DNA of 64,000 nucleotides from an uncultured Steroidobacter sp. GTDB taxonomy: Bacteria; Pseudomonadota; Gammaproteobacteria; Steroidobacterales; Steroidobacteraceae. Both the position numbers and the translations under genes were made by a program. Shown one piece after another: positions 41,550-49,722 of this stretch. Position 1 is the stretch's first letter. Every line of letters starts with the position of its first letter. The DNA lies in NCBI RefSeq assembly GCF_937958065.1, contig NZ_CALFXI010000063.1, forward strand, positions 1-64,000, in the 5' to 3' direction. The notes beneath the pieces are model-generated. The model made no database searches. It worked only from the letters and a program-made list of their open reading frames with translations, and was not told the origin of the DNA.

Positions 41550-42416
41550 TCAAGAACGCGCGCCGACTACCTGGTGGCGTGCGTGAACCTGCGGAAATTT
41601 TGCAGAGAAATGTCGCGCCAGACGTTCCACAAGATACACGGAGCGATGCTGGCCGCCGGTACAGCCGATGGCGATGGTCAGATAGCTGCGATTGGTGCGC
41701 ACCAGCTCGGGTATCCAATGCTCCAGGAACGCCACGATGTCCTCGAACATCTTGGTGACCTGCGGATGCCGTTCGAGATATTCCACCACGGCCGGATCGC
41801 GGCCGGTGAACCGCGCGAGCCCGGGCTCCCAATAGGGATTGGGCAGGCTGCGCACGTCGAACACGAAGTCCGCATCGCCGGGCACACCGTGTCGGAACGC
41901 GAACGATTCGAACAGGATGGACATGCGTCCCTCGACACGGGCGCCGACCCGGTCGCGAATCAACTCTCGCAACTCGTGCACGCTGGTGCGAGTGGTGTCG
42001 ATGATCAGGTCGGCCGCGTCCGCGATCGGCTCGAGCAGCCCTTGCTCCTGACTGATGGCCTCGGCGAGGCCCAGGCCCTCGCGGCTCAACGGGTGGCGGC
42101 GGCGGGTCTCGCTGTAACGTTTCAGCAATACTTCCTGATCGGCGCGCAGGAACAGCACTTCACAAGCGACGCCGCTGCGCTTGAGGTCGGCGACGAGCTT
42201 CGGCACCGAGGCGATTTCCGCTGGACGATTGCGTGCGTCGACCCCGACCGCCGTGTACCCGTAGGTCGACTCGCGCGAGCGGACCGTATGGGAAATGAAC
42301 ATCGGCAACAGGCCTGCGGGGATGTTGTCCACGCAGTAATAGTCGAGATCCTCGAGCATGTGCAGCGCCACGCTCTTACCGGATCCGGACAGTCCACTGA
42401 CGATGACGAGACGCAT
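41550..42416 (-). CDS. rapZ: RNase adapter / nucleotide-binding protein RapZ
   Basis: RapZ (YhbJ) of 288 residues from ATG 42416. The Walker A is GLSGSGKS (8-15), with VDNIPAGLLP following. The C-terminal half carries CTGGQHRSVYLVERL, the most conserved signature. In enteric bacteria RapZ directs RNase E to GlmZ and controls glucosamine-6-phosphate synthase. In this lineage the small RNAs are not known. Upstream in-frame residues from 42512 lack the conserved start. It lies after hpf with a 160-bp gap where ptsN normally sits. Confidence 0.95.
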   Translation of the reverse strand: MRLVIVSGLSGSGKSVALHMLEDLDYYCVDNIPAGLLPMFISHTVRSRESTYGYTAVGVDARNRPAEIASVPKLVADLKRSGVACEVLFLRADQEVLLKRYSETRRRHPLSREGLGLAEAISQEQGLLEPIADAADLIIDTTRTSVHELRELIRDRVGARVEGRMSILFESFAFRHGVPGDADFVFDVRSLPNPYWEPGLARFTGRDPAVVEYLERHPQVTKMFEDIVAFLEHWIPELVRTNRSYLTIAIGCTGGQHRSVYLVERLARHFSAKFPQVHARHQVVGARS

Positions 42417-42576
42417 GGGTACGAACAGCAGCGCCTTGAGGGTTGCGGCTGCACAGACTAAGCGAGCCGCGCGCAGGCGGCAACGAGTCGCGGATGGCTG
42501 ACGCCGGGGCACGTTCCCTGTGCCCGAAAGTCAGCGGAACTGTGAACCGCTCGGTGGTGGCCCGGGCGGTGACTGA

Positions 42577-42897
42577 CTAGGACGGACGCACCTTCAGTGC
42601 TTCCAGCGCGTGGTGGTCGGAGAGCTTTTCCTTGTGCTTCTTGACGCGGCGGTCGAGCTTGTCGGCCAGCGCGTCGATGGCGGCATACATATCCATGTCG
42701 ACGGCGTCGGCGTACACCATGGCGCCGTTCAACAGCACCTTGGCCTCGGCCTTGTGACGCAGTTTCTCCACGGTCAGGATGCAGTGAACGTCAATGATGT
42801 GGTCGGAATGCCTGATGATGCGATCCAGCTTCTTTTCGACGTAGCCCTTCATGGAAGTGGTGACATCGACATGGTGACCGGTGACGTTCAGTTGCAT
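42577..42897 (-). CDS. hpf: Ribosome hibernation promoting factor
   Basis: A short-form HPF/YfiA of 106 residues (E. coli HPF 95, YfiA 113). The fold begins MQLNVTGHHVDVTTSMKGYVEKKLDRI and has ALADKLDRRVKKHKEKLSDH. It binds the 30S decoding region and silences ribosomes in stationary phase. ATG 42897 has a strong AGGAGG. It follows rpoN by 36 bp, the standard order. Confidence 0.94.
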   Translation of the reverse strand: MQLNVTGHHVDVTTSMKGYVEKKLDRIIRHSDHIIDVHCILTVEKLRHKAEAKVLLNGAMVYADAVDMDMYAAIDALADKLDRRVKKHKEKLSDHHALEALKVRPS

Positions 42898-42933
42898 GGA
42901 AGCCTCCTTTGAATGGAGCGGGGGAACTGCTGG

Positions 42934-44436
42934 CTATCTCACCGAAACTTTCTTCCGTTCGCTGGACGGAGGTATACCTAAAGCTTCACGGTATTTCGCA
43001 ACCGTGCGCCGGGCGACGAGCACGCCCTCGCGTGACAGGATGTCCGCGATGCGGCTGTCGGACAGAGGCTTGTCGGGCTCTTCCGCGGCCACCAGCTTGC
43101 GAATCTTGGCGCGGATGGCCGTCGAGGACATCTCCGTGCCGTCGCTGGCGGCGACGTGGCTGGAAAAGAAATAACGAAACTCGAACACGCCCCGGTGCGT
43201 GTGCATGTACTTGTTGGTCGTGACGCGGGAGATGGTCGATTCGTGCATCTGCACGGCTTCGGCCACGTCCTTGAGAATCATCGGCTGCATGTACTCGTCG
43301 CCGTTCTCCAGGAACGCGGACTGCCGCTGCACGATGCAGCGGGCCACTTTGAGCAGCGTCTCGTTGCGGATCTCCAGGCTGCGGATCAGCCAGCGCGCTT
43401 CCTGCAGCTGGGTCCTGAGCATGGCGTGGTCCGCGGAACGGCCGATCAGGCCCGCGTAGCTTTGGTTGACGCGAATGCGCGGCAGGCTCGCAGGATTGAT
43501 ATCGACCGCCCAGCCTCGCTCGGTCCGGCGCACGAACACATCGGGCACGATGTACTCGGCCGGCACGGAGTGGACACTGGAGCCGGGGCGCGGCTGACAG
43601 GCGCGGACCAGGACCAGCGCGTTCTCCAATTCTTCTTCCGTGACGCGCAGTTGTCGACGCAATAGGGCGTACTGCTGCTCGGCCACCTGGTCGAGATAGC
43701 CGGCGGCGATGGCCAGCGCGGTTTCGCGGCCCGGCGTGTCTGGATCCAGCTGGCGAAGCTGCAGCTCGATGCACTCGCTGACCGAGCGGGCGCCGACGCC
43801 CGCCGGATCCATGGCCTGCACATGCTTGAGCACGCGCTCGACTTCGGCCGTGGCGACGACCAGCTCGGGCTGCAGATTGCGCGCGATCTCATCCAGCGGC
43901 TCGATGACGTAGCCGTCGTCGTTGATCGCATCGATGATGGCCGCGCCGATGCGCATCTCGCGCTCGTTGAGGCGCGACATCTCCAGCTGCCAGGTCAGAT
44001 GCTCCTGCAGCGTCTCCCCGCGCGCGTCGGAAAAATCCTGAGAATGGTCGTCATCGCCCGACCAGGGCGATTCGGCCGGGCCGGTGACCTGGGCATCGCT
44101 CCAGTCCTGATCCTCGACGATGTCGAGGGGCTGCTCGGGCTCGGCGGGCTCGCCGCGATCCTCGTTGTGATCGCTGTGCTCGCTGCTCGAGCTGGCTTCG
44201 GCGCTGGGCGAGGAGGATTCGAACGGGGTCTCGAACTGGGGTTCGAGCGCCGACTCGCCGGTCTCCAGGCTGCCCGATTCGTCCTCGGCTTCCAGCATGA
44301 CGTTGCTTTCCAACGCCTCGCGGATCTGCGCCTGGAGCTCCAGCACGGGCAGCTGCAAAAGGCGGATGGCCTGTTGCAGCTGGGGAGTCATGGTCAGCTG
44401 CTGGCCGAGTCGGAGCTGCAGGGCGGGCTTGAGCAT
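42934..44436 (-). CDS. rpoN: RNA polymerase sigma-54 factor
   Basis: Sigma-54 of 500 residues. Region I is QLRLGQQLTMTPQLQQAIRLLQLPVLELQAQ (in two parts). Region II is acidic (residues about 50-125), with many Asp, Glu and Ser. The core-binding and HTH regions follow, and the RpoN box is ARRTVAKYREAL near the C-terminus. It directs transcription of -24/-12 promoters with enhancer-binding activators. It is 84 bp downstream of lptB and followed by hpf. Confidence 0.97.
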   Translation of the reverse strand: MLKPALQLRLGQQLTMTPQLQQAIRLLQLPVLELQAQIREALESNVMLEAEDESGSLETGESALEPQFETPFESSSPSAEASSSSEHSDHNEDRGEPAEPEQPLDIVEDQDWSDAQVTGPAESPWSGDDDHSQDFSDARGETLQEHLTWQLEMSRLNEREMRIGAAIIDAINDDGYVIEPLDEIARNLQPELVVATAEVERVLKHVQAMDPAGVGARSVSECIELQLRQLDPDTPGRETALAIAAGYLDQVAEQQYALLRRQLRVTEEELENALVLVRACQPRPGSSVHSVPAEYIVPDVFVRRTERGWAVDINPASLPRIRVNQSYAGLIGRSADHAMLRTQLQEARWLIRSLEIRNETLLKVARCIVQRQSAFLENGDEYMQPMILKDVAEAVQMHESTISRVTTNKYMHTHRGVFEFRYFFSSHVAASDGTEMSSTAIRAKIRKLVAAEEPDKPLSDSRIADILSREGVLVARRTVAKYREALGIPPSSERKKVSVR

Positions 44437-44520
44437 TCGTCTCGCTTGTGGGTCGTCAACGGGCCGTCGAGCTGGAGCTCGCCGGCGGCGTCCGGCGCTG
44501 GTGTACCTCGGGAGGCTCCT

Positions 44521-45246
44521 TTACAGCCGGAAATCCTGACCCAAGTACACCTCACGGACCTGCTGATTGGCAAGGATCTCGTCGGCAGTCCCGGCGGCGA
44601 TCACACTGCCCCCGCTCACGATATAGGCCCGGCCGCAAATTCCCAATGTTTCCCGCACGTTATGATCGGTGATCAACACCCCTATGTTGCGTCCCACGAG
44701 GTGCCGGATGATGCGCTGGATGTCCAGCACCGAGATCGGATCGACGCCCGCGAACGGCTCGTCCAGCAGCATGAACTCCGGCTCGGCGGCCAGCGCGCGT
44801 GCGATCTCGACGCGGCGCCGCTCGCCGCCGGACAGGCTCTGGCCGAGGCTGTTGCGGATGTGGCCGATGTGCAGCTCGTCGAGCAGCGACTCGAGCATCT
44901 CGTTGCGCTTGTCGCGGCTCAGCTCGGGGCGCACTTCGAGGATGGCGCGGATGTTGTCCTCCACCGAGAGCTTGCGGAATACAGAGGCTTCCTGCGGCAG
45001 GTAGCCAACGCCCAGGCGCGCGCGCTTGTGCACCGGCAACCGGGAGATGTCCTGATCGTCGATGAGGATGCGGCCGGCATCGGTGGGGACCAGGCCGACG
45101 ATCATGTAAAACGCGGTGGTCTTGCCGGCCCCGTTCGGGCCCAGCAGACCGACCACTTCACCGCTCGATACTTCCAGTGACAGGTTTTTGACGACCTGTC
45201 GCGAGCGATACTTTTTGGCGAGCCCCTCGACGCGCAGCCGGGTCAT
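44521..45246 (-). CDS. lptB: LPS-export ATPase
   Basis: The cytoplasmic ABC ATPase of the LptB2FG complex, which extracts lipopolysaccharide from the inner membrane. Walker A is GPNGAGKTT, the signature is LSGGERRRVEIARAL and Walker B FMLLDEPFAGVDP. It has 241 residues, exactly the E. coli length. The ATG overlaps the lptA stop by 4 bp (ATGA). lptF and lptG are not in the window. Confidence 0.96.
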   Translation of the reverse strand: MTRLRVEGLAKKYRSRQVVKNLSLEVSSGEVVGLLGPNGAGKTTAFYMIVGLVPTDAGRILIDDQDISRLPVHKRARLGVGYLPQEASVFRKLSVEDNIRAILEVRPELSRDKRNEMLESLLDELHIGHIRNSLGQSLSGGERRRVEIARALAAEPEFMLLDEPFAGVDPISVLDIQRIIRHLVGRNIGVLITDHNVRETLGICGRAYIVSGGSVIAAGTADEILANQQVREVYLGQDFRL

Positions 45247-46001
45247 GCGCCGCCGCCGTGGCTGTCGGTCGCCAGCTTGGGCTGCACCCGCTCGCTGTCG
45301 GGCTGCCCGTCGTTTTCGTTGTAGGTGGGCTCCAGAGCCGCGGTGCCGCCCGCGCCGCCGCCGCTGTTGGTCTGCGACTTGTCCTGATTCGGGCGGATGA
45401 TGCCGCGGACCCGGTTCGAGGAGCCGCCCGGATTGATCTGCACCCGCTCGTCGCGAACGTTGTAGATCACCACGTCGCCCCGAAATTCGTCCTTGCCATT
45501 GCTGAACCAGACTTGATTGGTGAGCTTCACCACGCCGGTGTTGATGTCATATTCGATGACGCCGGCGCGGCCGCGCACCTGGCGGTTGTTCTCGGTGCCG
45601 ATCTGTTCGAAGCGCGCAGGCGAGCCTTCGATGCGCACGTCGGACAGCTCGCCGTTGAGGAAATCGGCGGTGGCGATGTTGGACTGCAGGTCGGCCTCGG
45701 CACTGCGGATGCGCACGGCCTGTTCGAAGGTCCAGTGACTGTTCGGTGCGCGGAAATTACGCGCCCTGGCGCTCTGCGCTTCGATCGACATCGGGCCCTG
45801 GGCCGCGCGTACGTTGCCGGACAGGTCGAGCGTGTCGTTGCGGAAGTCGGAGCTGACCACATCGGCGCTCCACGCAAAGCCGCCGTCCAGCGGCGGCGCT
45901 TTCGCGGCACCACTGCCCGCGGTTGCAACTAGCAACAACACGGTCCCGAGCGCGCCGATGGCGCGCCGTTTACCGCGGCGGTTGCGGATCAAATCTGCCA
46001 T
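45243..46001 (-). CDS. lptA: LPS transport periplasmic bridge protein
   Basis: LptA (252 residues) with a signal peptide ending near GSGAAKA. The OstA-like domain (about 45-190) has DTLDLSGNVRAAQGPMSIEA and VIEYDINTGVVKLTNQVWFSNGKDEFRGD, and forms the periplasmic bridge for LPS. The C-terminal 60 residues are longer than in E. coli LptA (185 aa) and are polar, Gly/Asn/Gln-rich and probably disordered. Its start lies inside lptC (32-bp overlap), and it overlaps lptB by 4 bp. Confidence 0.93.
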   Translation of the reverse strand: MADLIRNRRGKRRAIGALGTVLLLVATAGSGAAKAPPLDGGFAWSADVVSSDFRNDTLDLSGNVRAAQGPMSIEAQSARARNFRAPNSHWTFEQAVRIRSAEADLQSNIATADFLNGELSDVRIEGSPARFEQIGTENNRQVRGRAGVIEYDINTGVVKLTNQVWFSNGKDEFRGDVVIYNVRDERVQINPGGSSNRVRGIIRPNQDKSQTNSGGGAGGTAALEPTYNENDGQPDSERVQPKLATDSHGGGA

Positions 46002-46542
46002 TCACTGTCTCCAGCCGCAGTTTCTCGCTGGTCAAATCGGCGCGCAGGCTCTTCACGGTCATCGAGTGCTGGCCGAAGCGCATCTGCACCGGGGAACGGG
46101 TGCTGTAAGCGATGTTCTTCTCCGTATCGATCGCCAGCTCGTTGGTGCGCAGGAACGCGTTCCCATCGCCCGCGAGCGAGCGCAGCTCGACATCGCCTTC
46201 CAACTCCACGATGCGCGAGTTGGGCGGCACCAGCCCGGTGTTCGCGGTCAGGGCCCATTGCCAGTCGTCCTTGCCGAAATAGTTCACTCGCACCGTTTCC
46301 ATCGTGATCGCTTCGCCGCGCTCCGGATGGCTCAAGCGCTGGTCGATGCGCCGTGCGATCAATTCGATCCCGGGCGAGCCGTCTTCGCGCGTGCGCAGGA
46401 CCACTGCGTCCTTCAGGTAGTAACCGGGTTGCTCGGGCATCTCGTGATTCGCCGTGGGCACGCTGCCATTGTCCATGAACGCGCCATACCCGATCACGAT
46501 AGCGGCGAGCGCGGCGGCCAATGACACCCAGCGCCAGTTCAT
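45970..46542 (-). CDS. lptC: LPS export system protein LptC
   Basis: A bitopic inner-membrane protein of 190 residues. An N-terminal anchor (WRWVSLAAALAAIVIGYGAF) is followed by the periplasmic LptC fold (YYLKDAVVLRTREDGSPGIELIARRI, NYFGKDDWQWALTANTG). It transfers LPS from LptB2FG to LptA. ATG 46542 overlaps kdsC by 4 bp. In-frame residues upstream from 46596 lie within kdsC and are rejected. Confidence 0.92.
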   Translation of the reverse strand: MNWRWVSLAAALAAIVIGYGAFMDNGSVPTANHEMPEQPGYYLKDAVVLRTREDGSPGIELIARRIDQRLSHPERGEAITMETVRVNYFGKDDWQWALTANTGLVPPNSRIVELEGDVELRSLAGDGNAFLRTNELAIDTEKNIAYSTRSPVQMRFGQHSMTVKSLRADLTSEKLRLETVNGRFDPQPPR

Positions 46543-47057
46543 CCGTGTACCTGCCGATTCACGTCGATGCGCCGGGTCTCCAGCAGCAGATCGCACACCT
46601 CACGCACGGCGCCCTGGCCACCGCACGCCTGAGTGATGAAGTGCGCGCGCGACTTCACGCTGGGATGCGCGTCCGCGACCGCAACGGCCAGCCGCGACGC
46701 CTCGAACAGCGACAGGTCCGGCGTGTCGTCACCGACGCTCGCCACGGCTTGTGGGGTGAGGCCCAACATCTCCAGCAACTCTCGCAGCGCTGCAAGCTTG
46801 TCGTGTACACCTTGACGGATCCAGGTGACGCCCAGCTCGCTCATGCGCTTTTCCACCGCCTTGGACTGGCGGCCTGAAATCACCGCGACCTGCAGACCGG
46901 CATTCAGCACTTGCTTGATGCCCGCGCCGTCGCGCACGTGAAAGCACTTCATGGTCTCGCCGCGCGAGGTGAAGTACAGCCGTCCGTCGGTAAGCACACC
47001 GTCCACATCGAGGACCAGCAGGCGCACGTCGTTGGCGCGTTCCACCAGGGTGTCCAT
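46539..47057 (-). CDS. kdsC: 3-deoxy-D-manno-octulosonate 8-phosphate phosphatase
   Basis: A HAD-family C0 phosphatase of 172 residues that releases Kdo from Kdo 8-phosphate. The nucleophile motif is LDVDGVLTDG. Motif II is VISGRQS, motif III has Lys in GVHDKLAAL and motif IV is VGDDTPDLSLF. It lies 3 bp after kdsD and overlaps lptC by 4 bp, so it is part of the Kdo/Lpt operon. Confidence 0.95.
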   Translation of the reverse strand: MDTLVERANDVRLLVLDVDGVLTDGRLYFTSRGETMKCFHVRDGAGIKQVLNAGLQVAVISGRQSKAVEKRMSELGVTWIRQGVHDKLAALRELLEMLGLTPQAVASVGDDTPDLSLFEASRLAVAVADAHPSVKSRAHFITQACGGQGAVREVCDLLLETRRIDVNRQVHG

Positions 47058-47060
47058 GGA

Positions 47061-48059
47061 TTACATCACCCCGGCGCGGAACAGATCATGAACGTTCAAC
47101 GCGCCGATCAGCACATTGCCGGCATCGGTGACCAGCAATTGCGTGATGCGGTGTTTTTCCATCAGGTGCACGGCTTCCGCGGCCAGGACTCTCGGCTGGA
47201 TCGTCTTGGGGTTCGCGGTCATCACATCACGCATGCGCACGGCGTTGATATCGATCGGATGGTCCAGCGCGCGACGCAGATCGCCATCGGTATAGATGCC
47301 CAGCACGCGCCGTTCGGCGTCGACCACGGCCGTCATGCCCAGGCCCTTGCGGCTGATCTCCAGCAAGCCCTCCTTCAGCGAGGTCTCCGGACTCACCATG
47401 GGCAACTGCTCGCCGGTGCGCATCACGTCTTCGACATGTAACAGCAGCCTTCGTCCCAGGCTGCCGCCCGGATGCGAGCGCGCGAAGTCCTGCTCGCTGA
47501 AGCCGCGCGCTTCCAATACCGCAACGGCCAGGGCGTCGCCCATGGCCAAGGTGGCCGTAGTGCTCGCGGTCGGCGCCAGATTGTGAGGACAGGCTTCCGC
47601 GGGGACGCTGACATCGAGCAGCGCGGACGCGGCCTTGGCGAGCGTCGATTGGCGCTTGCCTGTCATGGCGATCAAGGGCACGCCGAGTCTTTTGATGACC
47701 GGCAAAATGGTGAGCAGCTCCGCCGTCTCGCCGGAATTGGAAATCGCGATCACCACATCCTCGTGCGTGATCATGCCGATGTCGCCGTGGCTGGCCTCGG
47801 CCGGATGCAGGAAAAATGCTGGCGTCCCGGTGCTCGCCAGGGTCGCGGCGATCTTGTTGCCGATGTGCCCGGATTTGCCCATGCCGGTGACGACCACCCG
47901 GCCGCGGCAGTCGTGCAGCAGCTGGCAGGCCGCGACGAAATCACCATCCAGCCGCGCTTCCAGCGCTTGCACTGCAGCGACTTCCGTAGCCAGCACGCGG
48001 CGGCCGCGCGAGAGCAACTGTTCGGAATCGAGCTGGGTGGAGGTCGGTAAAGATCGCAT
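47061..48059 (-). CDS. kdsD: Arabinose-5-phosphate isomerase
   Basis: Converts ribulose 5-phosphate to arabinose 5-phosphate, the first step to Kdo. The SIS domain (about 30-180) has VVVTGMGKSGHIGNKIAATLASTGTP (in two parts) and AISNSGETAELL; two CBS domains follow (about 205-330). It has 332 residues (E. coli KdsD 328). It is the first gene of the kdsD-kdsC-lptC-lptA-lptB-rpoN-hpf cluster and is divergent from ibaG-murA by 146 bp. Confidence 0.95.
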   Translation of the reverse strand: MRSLPTSTQLDSEQLLSRGRRVLATEVAAVQALEARLDGDFVAACQLLHDCRGRVVVTGMGKSGHIGNKIAATLASTGTPAFFLHPAEASHGDIGMITHEDVVIAISNSGETAELLTILPVIKRLGVPLIAMTGKRQSTLAKAASALLDVSVPAEACPHNLAPTASTTATLAMGDALAVAVLEARGFSEQDFARSHPGGSLGRRLLLHVEDVMRTGEQLPMVSPETSLKEGLLEISRKGLGMTAVVDAERRVLGIYTDGDLRRALDHPIDINAVRMRDVMTANPKTIQPRVLAAEAVHLMEKHRITQLLVTDAGNVLIGALNVHDLFRAGVM

Positions 48060-48205
48060 CCGCGAATGATAGCGCGGATTGATATCCGTCCAGGCTGCGC
48101 GGCTGGTTAATTCCTGTCACGACTGCATGTCGTGCCCGGGGGTAAATCGCCCCGGCGGACCCGCGTGGGGATCGGATATCATGACCGCCCTTTGCCGTTA
48201 TCCGG

Positions 48206-48448
48206 ATGCCAAGCTCGATGAATGCCGCCGAGGTCCAAGCGCTGATCCAGACCGGGTTGCCCGGCGCGCAGGTGCGCGTCGCATCCGATGACGACACTCA
48301 CTTCGAAGCGGTGATCGTGGCCCCGCAGTTCGAGGGGCGTCGCATGATCCAGCGGCATCAGCTGGTGTACGCGACGCTCGGTCAGCTGATGGGGCGTGAG
48401 ATCCACGCACTCAGCATCCAGGCGTTCGCGCCCTCGGAACAGAAGTAA
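48206..48448 (+). CDS. ibaG: BolA-family protein IbaG/YrbA
   Basis: A BolA-like small protein of 80 residues. Typical features are the PGAQVRVASDDDTHFEAVIVAPQFEGRRMIQRHQLVYATLGQLM segment (in three parts), including the FEGRRMIQRHQLVY core. IbaG works with monothiol glutaredoxins in iron-sulfur trafficking and acid tolerance. A second ATG at 48218 is possible. It is followed 13 bp later by murA. The mla operon that usually precedes it is absent here. Confidence 0.9.
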   Translation: MPSSMNAAEVQALIQTGLPGAQVRVASDDDTHFEAVIVAPQFEGRRMIQRHQLVYATLGQLMGREIHALSIQAFAPSEQK

Positions 48449-48461
48449 CCAGAAGCAACTC

Positions 48462-49718
48462 ATGGACAAGCTGCTGATCCAGGGCGGCACGCCGCTCGAG
48501 GGCGAGGTTCGTATTTCCGGCGCCAAGAACGCCGCGCTGCCCATCCTGGCGGCGACCCTGCTGGCCGAAGGGCCGGTGTCAGTGGGCAATGTCCCGCATC
48601 TGCATGACGTGACGACCATGATCGAGCTGCTCGGTCGCATGGGCGTGAGCGTCACCATCGACGATCGCATGCGGGTCGAAGTGGATGCGTCCACGACCAA
48701 TGCTTTCGTCGCGCCATACGAGCTGGTGCGCACGATGCGCGCATCGATCGTCGTATTGGGGCCGCTGCTGGCCCGCTTCGGCAAGGCGGACGTGTCGCTG
48801 CCTGGCGGCTGTGCCATCGGCGCGCGGCCCGTGAACATCCACGTCGACGGTCTGCGCGCGATGGGCGCGGACATTCAAATCGAAAATGGTTACATCCGCG
48901 CCAAGGCCGATCGCCTCAAAGGCGCCCGCATCGTGTGCGAAACCGTGACGGTCACCGGTACGGAGAATCTGCTCATGGCCGCCACCCTGGCGGACGGGCA
49001 GACCATCATCGAGAACGCCGCGCGCGAGCCCGAGGTCGTCGACCTCGCGAATTTCCTCAGCGCAATGGGCGCGAAGATCAGTGGTGCCGGTACGGACGTC
49101 ATCATCGTGGAAGGCGTCGAGCGATTGACCGGCGCGAGCTATGACGTGCTTCCGGACCGGATCGAAACCGGCACGTATCTGGTCGCCGGCGCGATCACGG
49201 GCGGCCACGTGAAGATCAAAGGCACGCGACCGGATCATCTCGACGCCGTGCTATTGAAGCTGCGCGAAGCGGGCGCGCAGATCGAGACCGGCGACACCTG
49301 GATCAATCTCGACATGCGCGGTCGTCGGCCGAAGTCGGTCGATCTGCGCACCGCGCCTTATCCCGCGTTCCCAACAGATATGCAGGCGCAGTTCGCGGCC
49401 TTGAACACGGTCGCGGAGGGCGTGGCAGCGGTAACGGAGACGATCTTCGAGAACCGCTTCATGCATATGCTGGAGATGCGGCGCCTCGGGGCGGACATTC
49501 GCATTGAAGGCAACACCGCGATCATTCGCGGGGTTCCGCGCCTGACGGCAGCGCCGGTGATGGCCACGGATCTGCGCGCGTCGGCCAGCCTGGTGCTGGC
49601 GGCGTTAGTCGCGCAGGGCTCGACGGAGATTCACCGCATCTACCATATCGATCGCGGTTACGAGCGCATCGAAGAGAAGCTCGAACAGCTCGGCGCGCAG
49701 ATCAAGCGCGTGGCCTGA
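48462..49718 (+). CDS. murA: UDP-N-acetylglucosamine 1-carboxyvinyltransferase
   Basis: The first committed step of peptidoglycan synthesis: enolpyruvyl transfer to UDP-GlcNAc. Landmarks are RISGAKNAALPILAATLL, VSLPGGCAIGARPVNIHVDG with catalytic Cys117 (the Cys alkylated by fosfomycin), LMAATLADGQTIIENAAREPE and the FPTDMQAQF loop. It has 418 residues (E. coli 419). The start at 48462 matches the E. coli start; an upstream start inside ibaG is rejected. It converges with degS. Confidence 0.97.
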   Translation: MDKLLIQGGTPLEGEVRISGAKNAALPILAATLLAEGPVSVGNVPHLHDVTTMIELLGRMGVSVTIDDRMRVEVDASTTNAFVAPYELVRTMRASIVVLGPLLARFGKADVSLPGGCAIGARPVNIHVDGLRAMGADIQIENGYIRAKADRLKGARIVCETVTVTGTENLLMAATLADGQTIIENAAREPEVVDLANFLSAMGAKISGAGTDVIIVEGVERLTGASYDVLPDRIETGTYLVAGAITGGHVKIKGTRPDHLDAVLLKLREAGAQIETGDTWINLDMRGRRPKSVDLRTAPYPAFPTDMQAQFAALNTVAEGVAAVTETIFENRFMHMLEMRRLGADIRIEGNTAIIRGVPRLTAAPVMATDLRASASLVLAALVAQGSTEIHRIYHIDRGYERIEEKLEQLGAQIKRVA

Positions 49719-49722
49719 TCGG

